Part shown: one piece after another, positions 54,184 through 64,000 of the stretch
Position numbering within the stretch: position 1 is the first letter of the stretch
Layout of the letters: each line of letters opens with the position of its first letter
Assembly (NCBI GenBank): GCA_016712595.1
Contig: JADJQT010000001.1
Coordinates: 845,501-909,500, forward strand
From: Rhodospirillales bacterium
GTDB lineage: Bacteria; Pseudomonadota; Alphaproteobacteria; Rhodospirillales; Defluviicoccaceae
Length of the DNA stretch: 64,000 bases
Reading direction: 5' to 3'
Program-made: the position numbers and the translations under genes
The notes under the pieces: model-generated
What the model saw: the letters and a program-made list of their open reading frames with translations, nothing else
Databases searched by the model: none
What the model was told of the DNA's origin: nothing

Positions 54184-55320
54184 TCACGCGAGTAACCGTG
54201 CCAATACGGCATCCAGCCGCAACCGGCCGGCGGCGGTGGCGCGCAGGCCGAGAGCGTCTCGCTCGGCGAAGCCGGCCTCGATCAGCAGGGTGAGGGCATT
54301 GGCATCGACCGCGGCTTCCGGCTCGATGCCGGTGAGGGCGCGGAATTGGCCGCGCGAGAGGCCCTCGCGCAGACGCAGACCCAGCATGACCAGCTCTTCA
54401 CGGCGTTCCTCCCGCGTGAGTGCGGCGCGCTCGGCAAGCCCGCTCGCTCCTTGCTCGACACGCATGAGCCATTTTTCCGGCGCGCGAACCGCGCGCGTCG
54501 CCGTTGTGTGGCCATCCGTGGTGATCCGTCCGTGCGCGCCCGGGCCGATACCGAGGTAATCACCGCCGCGCCAGATGCCGAGGTTATGGCGGCACTCACC
54601 GCCGCTGCGCGCGTGATTGGAAATTTCGTATGCATCCAATCCCGCTGCCTTGAGCAAGTCCTGGGTGACGTCATGCAGCGCGCACCCCGTGTCCTCATCC
54701 GCCGCCGGAACGCCGTCGCGCCAGAACGCCGTGCCCGGCTCGATGGTGAGCTGGTAGGCGGAGAGATGATCGCCGGCTATCGCGATCGCCTCGGTGAGCG
54801 CCTGCCGCCAGGCTGGCGCCGTGTGGCCCGGCCAGCCCCAGATCATGTCAAACGAAAAGCGCGGGAAAATCGCCGCGGCCAGCGCGATTGCCTGGCGCGC
54901 CTCGGCTGTCGAATGGCCGCGCCCGAGCAGGCGCAGCGCGTCGTCGTCGAGCGCCTGGACGCCAACCGACAGCCGGTTCACCCCTGCATCCTTGAAGGCG
55001 CGGAACCGGGCCGCTTCCGCAGTCGACGGATTGGCCTCGAGGGTGACTTCAAGGTTCGTCGCGACCGGCCACAGGCTGGTGATCCTTTGCACGATCGCCG
55101 CTGTCGTTCCTGGGTCCATCAGTGAGGGCGTGCCGCCACCGAAAAACACGCTGCACACCCGCCGTCCCACGGTTTCGGCGGCAAAACCATCCAGTTCGGC
55201 GAGATAGGCGCGCTGCCAGCGATCGCTGTCGATCGTCTCGCGCACGTGGCTGTTGAAGTCGCAATAAGGGCACTTCGAACTGCAGAACGGCCAATGAACA
55301 TAAATCGCGATCTCGTTCAC
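54184..55320 (-). CDS. hemW: Radical SAM heme chaperone HemW
   Basis: HemW (formerly a coproporphyrinogen dehydrogenase-like protein) inserts heme into respiratory enzymes. The 378-residue protein starts at GTG. It has the radical-SAM cluster motif in HWPFCSSKCPYCDFNSHV with an extra nearby cysteine typical of HemW. VFFGGGTPSLMDP and NRLSVGVQALDDDALRLLGR follow. The C-terminal HemN-like domain is present. Confidence 0.95.
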   Translation of the reverse strand: MNEIAIYVHWPFCSSKCPYCDFNSHVRETIDSDRWQRAYLAELDGFAAETVGRRVCSVFFGGGTPSLMDPGTTAAIVQRITSLWPVATNLEVTLEANPSTAEAARFRAFKDAGVNRLSVGVQALDDDALRLLGRGHSTAEARQAIALAAAIFPRFSFDMIWGWPGHTAPAWRQALTEAIAIAGDHLSAYQLTIEPGTAFWRDGVPAADEDTGCALHDVTQDLLKAAGLDAYEISNHARSGGECRHNLGIWRGGDYLGIGPGAHGRITTDGHTTATRAVRAPEKWLMRVEQGASGLAERAALTREERREELVMLGLRLREGLSRGQFRALTGIEPEAAVDANALTLLIEAGFAERDALGLRATAAGRLRLDAVLARLLA

Positions 55321-55427
55321 GGCGGGGTCACTTGACTAGGATGTAGGAATATGATCTTAGTAGAAAGGCTGAGGCCGACGGCGTCTTGTCTGCTTCAAGG
55401 CCCGGATACTGCGAGGCTGAATACGAC

Positions 55428-55829
55428 ATGGGCGGCTTTCGTTGCTTGAGCGTTCCGTCGGACGGCGCTAGGCGGGCGGTGGAATGGTGCTGGTGGGGGC
55501 GCTCCAAACGATCCTATCTTTATGTGGTGCATGGCCTTGATGCCACGCTTGCGTGCCAACCCGGAAACTTTATCGCCGCGCGGCGCCAGGGACGCGGCTG
55601 GGACGCTCTTTACATCGGCGAGAGCGACGATCTGAGCACGATCTTCGAACGGTCGCCCGGCCGGCGGCTTCTGATCGCCCGGCAAGCAACCCATATCCAT
55701 ACGCACGTCAGCAGCCGCAATGCCTGCGAACGCCGGGCAGAACAGTGTGACCTGCTGATCAACCTCGCACCGCTCCGTGGAGCGAATGCGGATTGGGCCG
55801 GGTGCACGTCCATGGTTGGACGGAGTTGA
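55428..55829 (+). CDS. Hypothetical protein, possible GIY-YIG-like fold
   Basis: The 133-residue protein has a central part (YLYVVHGLDATLACQPGNFI, then GWDALYIGESDDLSTIFERS and HIHTHVS) that recalls small GIY-YIG-related proteins of Alphaproteobacteria. The LYIG stretch is clear; the matching GIY strand is degenerate. Catalytic Arg and Glu cannot be assigned safely, so it may be inactive. A start at 55386 is possible; 55428 has GAGG upstream. It stands alone between hemW and rdgB. Confidence 0.6.
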   Translation: MGGFRCLSVPSDGARRAVEWCWWGRSKRSYLYVVHGLDATLACQPGNFIAARRQGRGWDALYIGESDDLSTIFERSPGRRLLIARQATHIHTHVSSRNACERRAEQCDLLINLAPLRGANADWAGCTSMVGRS

Positions 55830-55842
55830 GCAGGCTGCGAGA

Positions 55843-56439
55843 TCACGCGAAGCAGGCGGCCACCAGTTTGCGAAATGCCTCGGCGCGATGGCTGATCGCA
55901 TGCTTTTCCGCCGGCTCGATCTCGCCGAAGGTACGGTTGAAGCCATCAGCGACGAACACCGGATCGTAGCCAAAACCGCCCTCGCCCCGGGGGGGAAAGA
56001 CCAGGCGGCCGTGTACGGTGCCTTCCAGCGTTTCGCAATGTCCGTCTGGCCAGGCGAGGCACAGGGCGCAGGCGAAGTGGGCACGTCGGTCGCTGGACGT
56101 GCCAAGTTCCACTTCGAGGCGACGCATCGCCGCACCGAAGTCCTTTTCCGGCCCGGCCCAACGCGCGGAATAAATGCCGGGCGCGCCGCCAAGAGCCGGG
56201 ACGACCAGGCCCGAATCGTCGGCCAGCGCCGCAAACCCCGAACCCCGCGCTGATGTCAGCGCCTTCAACTCCGCGTTTTGCGCAAAGGTCAGACCGGTCT
56301 CCTCGGGCTCGGCAAGGCCGAGGTCGCCGGCGGAGATCACGTCGACCGCGAACGGGCGGAGGAGATCGGCGATCTCGACCAGCTTGCCGCGGTTGTGGCT
56401 GGCGAGAACCAGCCGGGTGTTTTCGAAACGACGTGGCAT
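55843..56439 (-). CDS. rdgB: dITP/XTP pyrophosphatase RdgB
   Basis: RdgB hydrolyses non-canonical purine nucleoside triphosphates such as dITP and XTP, keeping them out of DNA. The 198-residue protein has the N-terminal LVLASHNRGKLVEIADLL, FAALADDSGLVVPALGGAPG with the catalytic Asp pair, RGEGGFGYDPVFV and EKHAISHRAEAFRKL. It lies downstream of rph with 30 bases between them, the normal pairing. Confidence 0.97.
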   Translation of the reverse strand: MPRRFENTRLVLASHNRGKLVEIADLLRPFAVDVISAGDLGLAEPEETGLTFAQNAELKALTSARGSGFAALADDSGLVVPALGGAPGIYSARWAGPEKDFGAAMRRLEVELGTSSDRRAHFACALCLAWPDGHCETLEGTVHGRLVFPPRGEGGFGYDPVFVADGFNRTFGEIEPAEKHAISHRAEAFRKLVAACFA

Positions 56440-56469
56440 CGCGATTTTCGACGACTCCTTCGACCTCGC

Positions 56470-57189
56470 TCAAGCGAGGCCGAGTACCTGACGCTGCAGG
56501 CCGACAAGCTCGTTGATACCGCCGCGGGCGAGGGCGATGAGCTTCAGCAACTCGTCCTGATTAAACGTCTTGTGCTCGGCGGTCGCCTGCACCTCGACGA
56601 TGGCGCCCGCGCCGGTAAGCACAAAGTTGGCATCGGTGTCGGCGGCGGAATCCTCCTGATATTCGAGGTCGAGCAGGCAGACTCCGTCGCAGATACCGCA
56701 GGAAATCGCGGCGACGTGGTCGGTCAGGGGCAATGCGCTCAGTAATCCCAGCTTGATCAGTTTTTGGAACGCCAGATGCAAGGCGACGTAGCCGCCGGTG
56801 ATCGAAGCTGTACGGGTGCCGCCGTCAGCCTGGAGAACGTCGCAGTCGATGCGCACCTGAAGGTCGGGCATCGCCGTAAGGTCGGTGACCGCGCGCAGGC
56901 TGCGGCCGATCAGCCGCTGGATTTCCTGGGTTCGGCCCGACTGCCGGCCGCGCGCCGCTTCCCGGTCGGTCCGTTCGGCCGTGGCCCGCGGAAGCATGCC
57001 ATATTCGGCGGTGATCCAGCCGCGTCCACTATCCCGCAACCAGGAGGGGACGCGCTGGGCGACAGAGGCGGTGCAAAGTACGTGCGTATCGCCAAACTCT
57101 ACGAGGCACGACCCCTCGGCGTACTTGCTGACGCCCGTCTCGAGGCGAACAGGGCGCAGGCGATCGTTGGCGCGGCCGGAGGGTCTCAT
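56470..57189 (-). CDS. rph: Ribonuclease PH
   Basis: RNase PH is a phosphorolytic 3' exonuclease for tRNA ends. The 239-residue protein has MRPSGRANDRLRPVRLETGV, the Arg-rich QEIQRLIGRSLRAVTDL, DCDVLQADGGTRTASITGGY and the late EVQATAEHKTFNQDELLKL. A GTG at 57201 is in frame; the ATG at 57189 gives the family start. It is divergent from hrcA, whose product regulates the heat-shock genes. Confidence 0.97.
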   Translation of the reverse strand: MRPSGRANDRLRPVRLETGVSKYAEGSCLVEFGDTHVLCTASVAQRVPSWLRDSGRGWITAEYGMLPRATAERTDREAARGRQSGRTQEIQRLIGRSLRAVTDLTAMPDLQVRIDCDVLQADGGTRTASITGGYVALHLAFQKLIKLGLLSALPLTDHVAAISCGICDGVCLLDLEYQEDSAADTDANFVLTGAGAIVEVQATAEHKTFNQDELLKLIALARGGINELVGLQRQVLGLA

Positions 57190-57419
57190 CAAAGCATACA
57201 CTCGTTGCGTGAAAGGGCGCGCACCCTAACGTGCGGGCGCGGTGCCGTAAAGGCCGACGCCGATGCGTGGTCTGAACCGCGCTGAGCGTCGGTTCCTCTT
57301 GCGATCATCTGCCGGCCCCGCGTTGACGGGTCTAAATGCTCCGACTAAATCACCCCTCAGCCGCGTAAGGGGTCTCGCCGTCGGGCGGGACGGCGGCAGT
57401 CGAAAGTAGGCGTGCACGC

Positions 57420-58454
57420 ATGATCCGGGACCTGAACGACCGCGCGCGGGAGATCCTTCGCCAGATTGTCGATTCGTACCTGGAGACCGGCGAGCCGGTC
57501 GGCTCGCGGACGCTCTCCAAGCTCCTGTCGGTTTCGCTGTCGCCCGCGACCATCCGCAACGTCATGGCCGACCTTGAGGATGCCGGGCTGTTGTTCGCGC
57601 CGCACACGTCGGCCGGGCGGTTGCCGACCGAGGCAGGTTTGCGTCTGTTCGTCGACGGCTTGCTCGGCGTCGGAAACCTCAGCGATGAGGAGCGGCGGGC
57701 GATTTCCCAGCAATGCGCCGGCAGCGGGACCAACATCGAGGGCATGCTTGAGCGTGCCACCCATGCCCTTTCCGGACTCACCCGCTGCACCGGTCTCGTC
57801 TTGGCGCCCAAGACCGAGCATCCGCTCAAGCACATCGAGTTGGTCAATCTCAATCCGGGCCGCGCCCTCGTCGTGCTTGTCGCCGAGAATGGAGTCGTCG
57901 AAAACCGCATCATCGAGACGCCACCGGGCCTGCCGCCGTCGGCTCTGGTCGAAGCCTCGAATTTCCTTTCGGCTCGGCTGGTCGGGCGGACGATCGCCGA
58001 GGCACGTGAAGAAATTCTGTCTGAACTCGAGGCTCATACGGCCGAACTCGACCAGTTAACCAGCAAGCTTGTCGAGTCCGGACTGGCGATGTGGGCCGGC
58101 GGCGAACGCGGGGGCTCGCTGATCGTACGTGGGCAAGCGCGCTTGCTCGACGACGTTCAGGCGCTGGGTGAACTCGAGCACATCCGCTCGCTGTTCAACG
58201 CCCTTGAACAGAAAGAGATTCTTGTCAAGGTCCTCTCGATGGTCGACAAGGCCGACGGCGTGCGGATCTTTATTGGCTCCGGCGACACGCTTTTCAACGT
58301 CGCGGGCTGTTCAATGATCGTAAGCCCGTTTCGGGACGGCAGCGAAAGGATCATCGGCGCCATCGGCGTCATCGGACCGACACGCATGAACTATGCCCGA
58401 ATTATCCCAATGGTCGACTACACCGCTCGAGTGGTCGGCCGGATGATCGGATGA
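57420..58454 (+). CDS. hrcA: Heat-inducible transcription repressor HrcA
   Basis: HrcA represses groESL and related operons by binding CIRCE elements; GroEL modulates it. The 344-residue protein shows the winged-helix N-terminus (LNDRAREILRQIVDSYLETG, RTLSKLLSVSLSPATIRNVM) and the family C-terminus (DGVRIFIGSGD, MIVSPFRDGSERIIGAIGVI, NYARIIPMVDYTARVVG). No CIRCE sequence was seen in this window, so its targets here lie elsewhere. grpE follows 27 bases later. Confidence 0.96.
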   Translation: MIRDLNDRAREILRQIVDSYLETGEPVGSRTLSKLLSVSLSPATIRNVMADLEDAGLLFAPHTSAGRLPTEAGLRLFVDGLLGVGNLSDEERRAISQQCAGSGTNIEGMLERATHALSGLTRCTGLVLAPKTEHPLKHIELVNLNPGRALVVLVAENGVVENRIIETPPGLPPSALVEASNFLSARLVGRTIAEAREEILSELEAHTAELDQLTSKLVESGLAMWAGGERGGSLIVRGQARLLDDVQALGELEHIRSLFNALEQKEILVKVLSMVDKADGVRIFIGSGDTLFNVAGCSMIVSPFRDGSERIIGAIGVIGPTRMNYARIIPMVDYTARVVGRMIG

Positions 58455-58481
58455 CGCGGGTAAACGACGGGAATGGGAACC

Positions 58482-59237
58482 ATGGCAGACACGGAACGCA
58501 ACAGCGAGCAGGAGACCAAGCCCTCGGCCGCAACGCGACCAGAGGAGGCGATGGATAAAAGCGACGCCGCAGCCGAAGGTGTGGCCAACGCCGGTACCGA
58601 GGCTTCGGCGCAGGAGCAGATCGACGATCTGACCCTAAGGCTGGGCGTGGCGGAACAAGAGGTCGCTCGCCTGAAGGACGAATACCTGCGCTCACTGGCC
58701 GAAATGGAAAACGTCCGGCGGCGGGCTCAGCGCGACCGGCAGGAGGCAAGCCAATATGCCATCACCGGCTTTGCTCGTGACCTGTTGTCGGTGGCCGACA
58801 ACTTGCGCCGCGCCCTTGGCAGCGTTACGGAGGAGATCCGCGCGAGTGATGCCGTGCTTGACGCGCTGATCAGCGGCGTTGAAATCACCGAACGGGAACT
58901 GCTGGCAACGCTTGAGCGGCACGGCGTCAAGCCGATCTTGGCGGAGGGGCAGCCGTTCGATCCGCACGTGCACGAAGCGCTGTTCGAGATTCCGGACGAG
59001 AGCGTGCCGCACGGCACAGTGCTTCAGGTCATGCAGTCGGGCTATGCCATTCAGGACAGGACGCTGCGACCCGCCCGGGTCGGGATCTCGCGGGGTGGTC
59101 CCCGTGCCGGCGCCCCGGCCGGCCCTGACGAGGGGGTGATCGAATTTCCGCGCACCGAGACCAAGCCGGGCGCCTATCGCAAGGCGGCCGAGAATGAGGA
59201 GACGATGTCGGGACAGCGGATCGACGAATCCTTGTGA
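58482..59237 (+). CDS. grpE: Nucleotide exchange factor GrpE
   Basis: GrpE releases ADP from DnaK. The 251-residue protein has a long charged N-terminal region, a coiled coil (about residues 45-85: LGVAEQEVARLKDEYLRSLA then EMENVRRRAQRDRQEA) and the beta domain with HGVKPILAEGQPFDPHVHEA and GTVLQVMQSGYAIQDRTLRPA. The ATG at 58482 follows GGGAA; an in-frame ATG lies at 58473. The C-terminal extension after ISRGG is longer than in E. coli, as in many Alphaproteobacteria. Confidence 0.96.
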   Translation: MADTERNSEQETKPSAATRPEEAMDKSDAAAEGVANAGTEASAQEQIDDLTLRLGVAEQEVARLKDEYLRSLAEMENVRRRAQRDRQEASQYAITGFARDLLSVADNLRRALGSVTEEIRASDAVLDALISGVEITERELLATLERHGVKPILAEGQPFDPHVHEALFEIPDESVPHGTVLQVMQSGYAIQDRTLRPARVGISRGGPRAGAPAGPDEGVIEFPRTETKPGAYRKAAENEETMSGQRIDESL

Positions 59238-59361
59238 GCGCAGGGATCGCCGAACGCGTCAGCCATCAAGGCGCCGGATTGTCGCGGTGCGGCCTGCAGT
59301 ATCGGGGCGAAACGGACGGCATTGCGAAGCGCCGTTTTGGCGCCGCGTTTATGCCTCGCCC

Positions 59362-59392
59362 GGTTGCGCGCTTTCGAGCCCCCGCATATATA
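59362..59392 (+). promoter_or_regulatory. Candidate promoter for dnaK, possibly sigma-32-like
   Basis: The sequence GGTTGCG at 59362-59368 and CCCGCATATA at 59381-59390 resemble an alphaproteobacterial heat-shock promoter (CTTG and CCCCATNT-like boxes) with a short spacer. It would leave about 100 bases of leader before dnaK. The match is imperfect and was not tested against the grpE side. Confidence 0.25.
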
Positions 59393-59498
59393 ACGCGCCG
59401 AGGCGTCAGGTTGGACGACAGATAAATCCAACGACCACCAGGGGGTCTTCGCGACGCCAGGTTGGGTCGCGCGGGCTCGCCGCAAGAGAGGTGAAAAC

Positions 59499-61427
<1,929 letters not shown>

Positions 61428-61444
61428 GCCGCTGAGAAATGCTG

Positions 61445-61475
61445 GCGGCGGCGGTGATGCCGCCGCCGCTTTTTT
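61445..61475 (+). terminator. Intrinsic terminator between dnaK and dnaJ
   Basis: A perfect 10-bp GC stem (GCGGCGGCGG and CCGCCGCCGC) with a five-base loop is followed by six T. It begins 17 bases after the dnaK stop and ends 40 bases before dnaJ. It probably lowers read-through so that DnaK is made in excess of DnaJ. Confidence 0.92.
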
Positions 61476-61514
61476 GATCAAGCGAGCAGCATTCCTGGCC
61501 GCGGATGATTTTAA

Positions 61515-62654
61515 ATGTCGAAAGAGGATTATTATCGCGTTCTCGGGGTTGGACGGGAGGCGAGCAAGGACGACCTGAAGAAGGCGTTCCGCAAGGCCGC
61601 ATTGGAATGCCATCCCGACCGCAATCCGGGGAACAAGGAAGCGGAGCATCGTTTCAAGGAACTGAACGAAGCCTATGAGGTTCTGAAGGACGATCAGAAG
61701 CGGGCGGCTTACGATCGCTTCGGCCATGCGGCTTTCGAGCACGGCGGCGCGGGAGGCGACGGCGGCTTCGGACCCGGATTTGGCACCGGATTCAGCTCGG
61801 GCTTTGCCGAGATCTTCGAAGAGATGTTCGGCGGCGGCGGCCGTGGCGGCGGACGTACCAGTGGGCGCGGCGCCGATTTGCGCTACAACCTCGAGATAAC
61901 CCTTGAGAGCGCTTTCGCCGGCGCCAAGAAAACGGTGCAGGTCCCAACAGCGATCCGTTGCGACGCCTGCAAGGGGAGCGGTGCGGCGGGTGGTGGCGCT
62001 CCCGAGACCTGCTCGACCTGCCGGGGGAACGGGCGGGTGCGTACCCAGTCGGGCTTCTTTACCGTCGAGCGGACCTGCCCGTCATGCGGCGGCAGCGGTC
62101 AGACGATCCGCGATCCCTGCCGGACGTGCAATGGCGCCGGCCGGATACAGCGGGAGAAGAGCCTTCAGGTCAGCATTCCCGCCGGGGTCGAGGATGGCAC
62201 GCGCATCCGGCTCACCGGCGAGGGCGAAGCCGGCGTCCGCGGCGGGCCTCCCGGCGATCTCTATATCTTCGTCACGGTCTCCCAACATCGCTTCTTCAGC
62301 CGCGACGGCGCGGACATCCATTGCCGGGTGCCGTTGTCGATGACGGCAGCGGCGCTGGGTGGCTCGGTGGAGGTGCCGACGGTCAACGGCGAGCGGACGC
62401 GGATTTCAATTCCGGCCGGAACCCAGTCGGGGGCGACATTCCGATTGCGCGGCAAGGGAATGACGATCCTGCGCAGCCAGGCACGTGGCGACATGTACGT
62501 CGAGGCGATGGTCGAGACTCCGGTGAACCTCACCGACCGGCAACGCAAGTTGCTGCAGGAGTTCGCCGACGGCGGCGCCGAAGAAACTCACAGCCCCGAG
62601 AGCCACGGCTTCTTCGCCAAGGTCAAGGAACTCTGGCAGGACCTGCGGGAATAA
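61515..62654 (+). CDS. dnaJ: Molecular chaperone DnaJ
   Basis: DnaJ delivers clients to DnaK and stimulates its ATPase. The 379-residue protein has a J domain with HPD in ALECHPDRNPGNKEAEH, a Gly/Phe-rich region and four zinc-finger repeats (CDACKGSG, CSTCRGNG, CPSCGGSG, CRTCNGAG). The client-binding C-terminal domain has SIPAGVEDGTRIRLTGEGEA. All functional landmarks are intact. Confidence 0.98.
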   Translation: MSKEDYYRVLGVGREASKDDLKKAFRKAALECHPDRNPGNKEAEHRFKELNEAYEVLKDDQKRAAYDRFGHAAFEHGGAGGDGGFGPGFGTGFSSGFAEIFEEMFGGGGRGGGRTSGRGADLRYNLEITLESAFAGAKKTVQVPTAIRCDACKGSGAAGGGAPETCSTCRGNGRVRTQSGFFTVERTCPSCGGSGQTIRDPCRTCNGAGRIQREKSLQVSIPAGVEDGTRIRLTGEGEAGVRGGPPGDLYIFVTVSQHRFFSRDGADIHCRVPLSMTAAALGGSVEVPTVNGERTRISIPAGTQSGATFRLRGKGMTILRSQARGDMYVEAMVETPVNLTDRQRKLLQEFADGGAEETHSPESHGFFAKVKELWQDLRE

Positions 62655-62727
62655 CCGCAGCGCATCTGGAGCGATCCACCTGCGTCTCCAGCAGGCGACG
62701 GGAAAAGACGGGAAACGAGGGACGATC

Positions 62728-63528
62728 ATGCGCATCGGCATTTCCGGGTGCGCCGGACGGATGGGGCGGATGCTCGTCCAGACGGTACTGGCGAACGACG
62801 AGGCCGTGCTCGCCGGCGGCAGCGAACGGCCCGGGCATCCGGACTTGGGCGCGGACTTGGGTACGCTTGCCGGCGTTCCCCCGCTGGGAGTGCGTCTCGG
62901 CGACGACGCCGCGGCGCTGTTCGCGGCGGCGGATGCGGTGATCGATTTTTCGAGTCCGGCCGCCGTTTTCGAGTCCTCACATCTGGCGGCGGCGCATGCG
63001 ACGGCGCTCGTCGTCGGCACCACCGGGCTTGGCCGCGAGCACCATGCCGCGCTGGCCGCGGCGGCGGAGCGCGTTCCGGTGGTGGTGGCGGCGAATATGA
63101 GTTTGGGCGTCAACCTCCTGCTCGGACTTACCCGCAAGGTCGCGGCCGTTCTTGGTGACGACTACGATATCGAAATCGTCGAAATGCACCATCGACACAA
63201 GGTCGACGCGCCGTCCGGCACGGCGCTTGCGCTTGGAGACGCGGCCGCCACAGGGCGTGGGATTGCTTTGGCGGATGCGGCCGTACGCGTGCGCGATGGC
63301 CACACCGGGACGCGGGCGCCGGGTGCGATCGGCTTCGCCACCTTACGCGGTGGCGACGTCGTCGGTGAGCATTCGGTGATCTTCGCAACGGAAGGGGAGC
63401 GCATCGAGCTCACCCACAAGGCAACCTCGCGCGCGATATTTGCCAAGGGCGCGGTCCATGCGGCGCTTTGGTGCGATGGCCGTGCTCCGGGCCTCTACGC
63501 GATGCGCGACGTTCTCGGGCTCGAGTGA
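62728..63528 (+). CDS. dapB: 4-hydroxy-tetrahydrodipicolinate reductase
   Basis: DapB reduces 4-hydroxy-tetrahydrodipicolinate in lysine and diaminopimelate synthesis. The 266-residue protein shows the dinucleotide loop IGISGCAGRMGRMLVQ, VVGTTGLGREHHAAL, the catalytic EMHHRHKVDAPSGTALALGD and the late THKATSRAIFAKGAVHAALW. The start follows AGGGACG. The dnaJ-dapB order is frequent in Alphaproteobacteria. Confidence 0.97.
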   Translation: MRIGISGCAGRMGRMLVQTVLANDEAVLAGGSERPGHPDLGADLGTLAGVPPLGVRLGDDAAALFAAADAVIDFSSPAAVFESSHLAAAHATALVVGTTGLGREHHAALAAAAERVPVVVAANMSLGVNLLLGLTRKVAAVLGDDYDIEIVEMHHRHKVDAPSGTALALGDAAATGRGIALADAAVRVRDGHTGTRAPGAIGFATLRGGDVVGEHSVIFATEGERIELTHKATSRAIFAKGAVHAALWCDGRAPGLYAMRDVLGLE

Positions 63529-63815
63529 CGCCACCACCACCTGATGACGCCGTCGGGCATGCGTTCCGTTCGGTTATTCCGTCCCGTCGCTCCGGCCTTG
63601 CGTCTTGACAAGGTGGCTGGATTCGCCGATGGGTATCCTGCTTGCAGCTCAGCATAGTGATGCAACCGACGGAGCGTGCTGCTAGACGCAAACGGTCGGC
63701 TACGGTGGGCTGCTGGCGTCTGGAGACGAGGTTTTCGCTGCTGGTTAGCATGGCGCGGCAGGGGCAGTAGGGCATCCGCCCGTACGGATACGCTGTTATC
63801 GATCAAGAAGGAGTC

Positions 63816-64000
63816 ATGCGCATGTTCTGGGGGTCGCACCGCCTCGTTATTTCCACCGCTTTCGTGCTGTCGCTCGCCGGCTGCGGCGGCACCGTCACCC
63901 AGGGCACAGATGGCACGGCGATCTCCGGTTCGGCCGGCGGTGCTTCCAGCGTCGACGCCGCCTCGAACCTGCAGCACTGCGATGCGACGCTCGGTACCCT
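63816..64000 (+). CDS. Predicted lipoprotein, possibly CsgG-like (cut by the window end)
   Basis: An ATG after AAGAAGGAG opens a lipoprotein signal, VLSLAGC, then a Gly/Ser/Thr-rich mature start. The last visible residues, SNLQHCDATLGT, recall the C-(x)-LGT segment that opens CsgG-type outer-membrane secretion proteins in this group. Only about 61 residues are visible, so the family is tentative. The spacer before it (63529-63815) holds no gene I can support. Confidence 0.6.
   Translation, partial: MRMFWGSHRLVISTAFVLSLAGCGGTVTQGTDGTAISGSAGGASSVDAASNLQHCDATLGT

Noticed and set aside
57200..57420. CIRCE operator near hrcA
   Set aside because: I looked for TTAGCACTC-N9-GAGTGCTAA and found no match between rph and hrcA or before dnaK.

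Overview
This GC-rich 64 kb window has the gene content and order of an alphaproteobacterial chromosome, most likely a Rhodospirillales-type free-living bacterium. The signs are a flagellar locus with the alphaproteobacterial extras DUF6468, MotE and FhlB, a tatABC-serS-surE-pcm cluster, the rph/rdgB/hemW and hrcA/grpE/dnaK/dnaJ sets, KorAB and a nitrogenase-associated ArsC-like protein. No rRNA, tRNA, CRISPR array or transposase was recognised. Genus and species cannot be named from the sequence.

Layout. 1-13.0 kb is a flagellar locus in three blocks. flgF-flgG-flgA-flgH runs leftward behind a textbook sigma-54 promoter. fliL-fliM-DUF6468-motE-cheY-two motB-like genes-a giant periplasmic TPR gene runs rightward with several overlapping stop/start codons. 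fhlB-hypothetical-fliO-fliP runs leftward to meet it. 13.1-14.7 kb holds a CHAP-domain cell-wall hydrolase and rlmE. 14.7-19.2 kb is a gene-poor accessory stretch: small unknown proteins, a FAD/NAD(P)-binding protein, a His-rich secreted protein with its own terminator, an AT-rich patch with a gene remnant, and an acidic protein made of 19-residue tandem repeats. 19.5-24.8 kb is tatA-tatB-tatC, a small hypothetical, then serS-surE-pcm.

24.9-29.9 kb is the most unusual part: four consecutive same-strand genes. Two carry an eCIS-type DUF4157 metallopeptidase-like domain with HExxH. All four carry Pro/Ala/Gln-rich linkers with recurring (V/I)Q motifs, and each ends in a different C-terminal domain: one unknown, one permuted papain-like plus unknown, one EndoU-like, one HNH-like with a WN-P-N-GP motif. 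They sit directly downstream of pcm, where related bacteria usually carry an M23 peptidase gene and yajC-secDF. No contractile-injection structural genes lie in the window. They look like polymorphic-toxin-style effectors or cargo of an injection system encoded elsewhere.

30.1-45.5 kb is metabolic: glgX; a leftward glycosyltransferase and LpxH-like phosphoesterase; a DAG-kinase-like lipid kinase; pmbA; korA-korB; a ferredoxin-NADP reductase; a rhodanese; metZ; tldD; and a DJ-1/PfpI protein. KorAB and the reductase suggest a low-potential ferredoxin economy, and the nitrogenase-associated protein at 51 kb would fit nitrogen fixation, though no nif gene is present. PmbA and TldD, the two halves of one protease, are encoded 6.5 kb apart.

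45.7-64 kb is mainly housekeeping: a lipoprotein, an outer-membrane barrel, gloA, rnd, aspS, the ArsC-like gene, yraN-rsmI, an LppC-like lipoprotein, hemW, a possible GIY-YIG-fold protein, rdgB, rph, hrcA, grpE, dnaK, dnaJ and dapB. An intrinsic terminator separates dnaK from dnaJ. A lipoprotein that may be CsgG-like is cut by the window end. Coordinates were derived by reading; starts are marked where alternatives exist.
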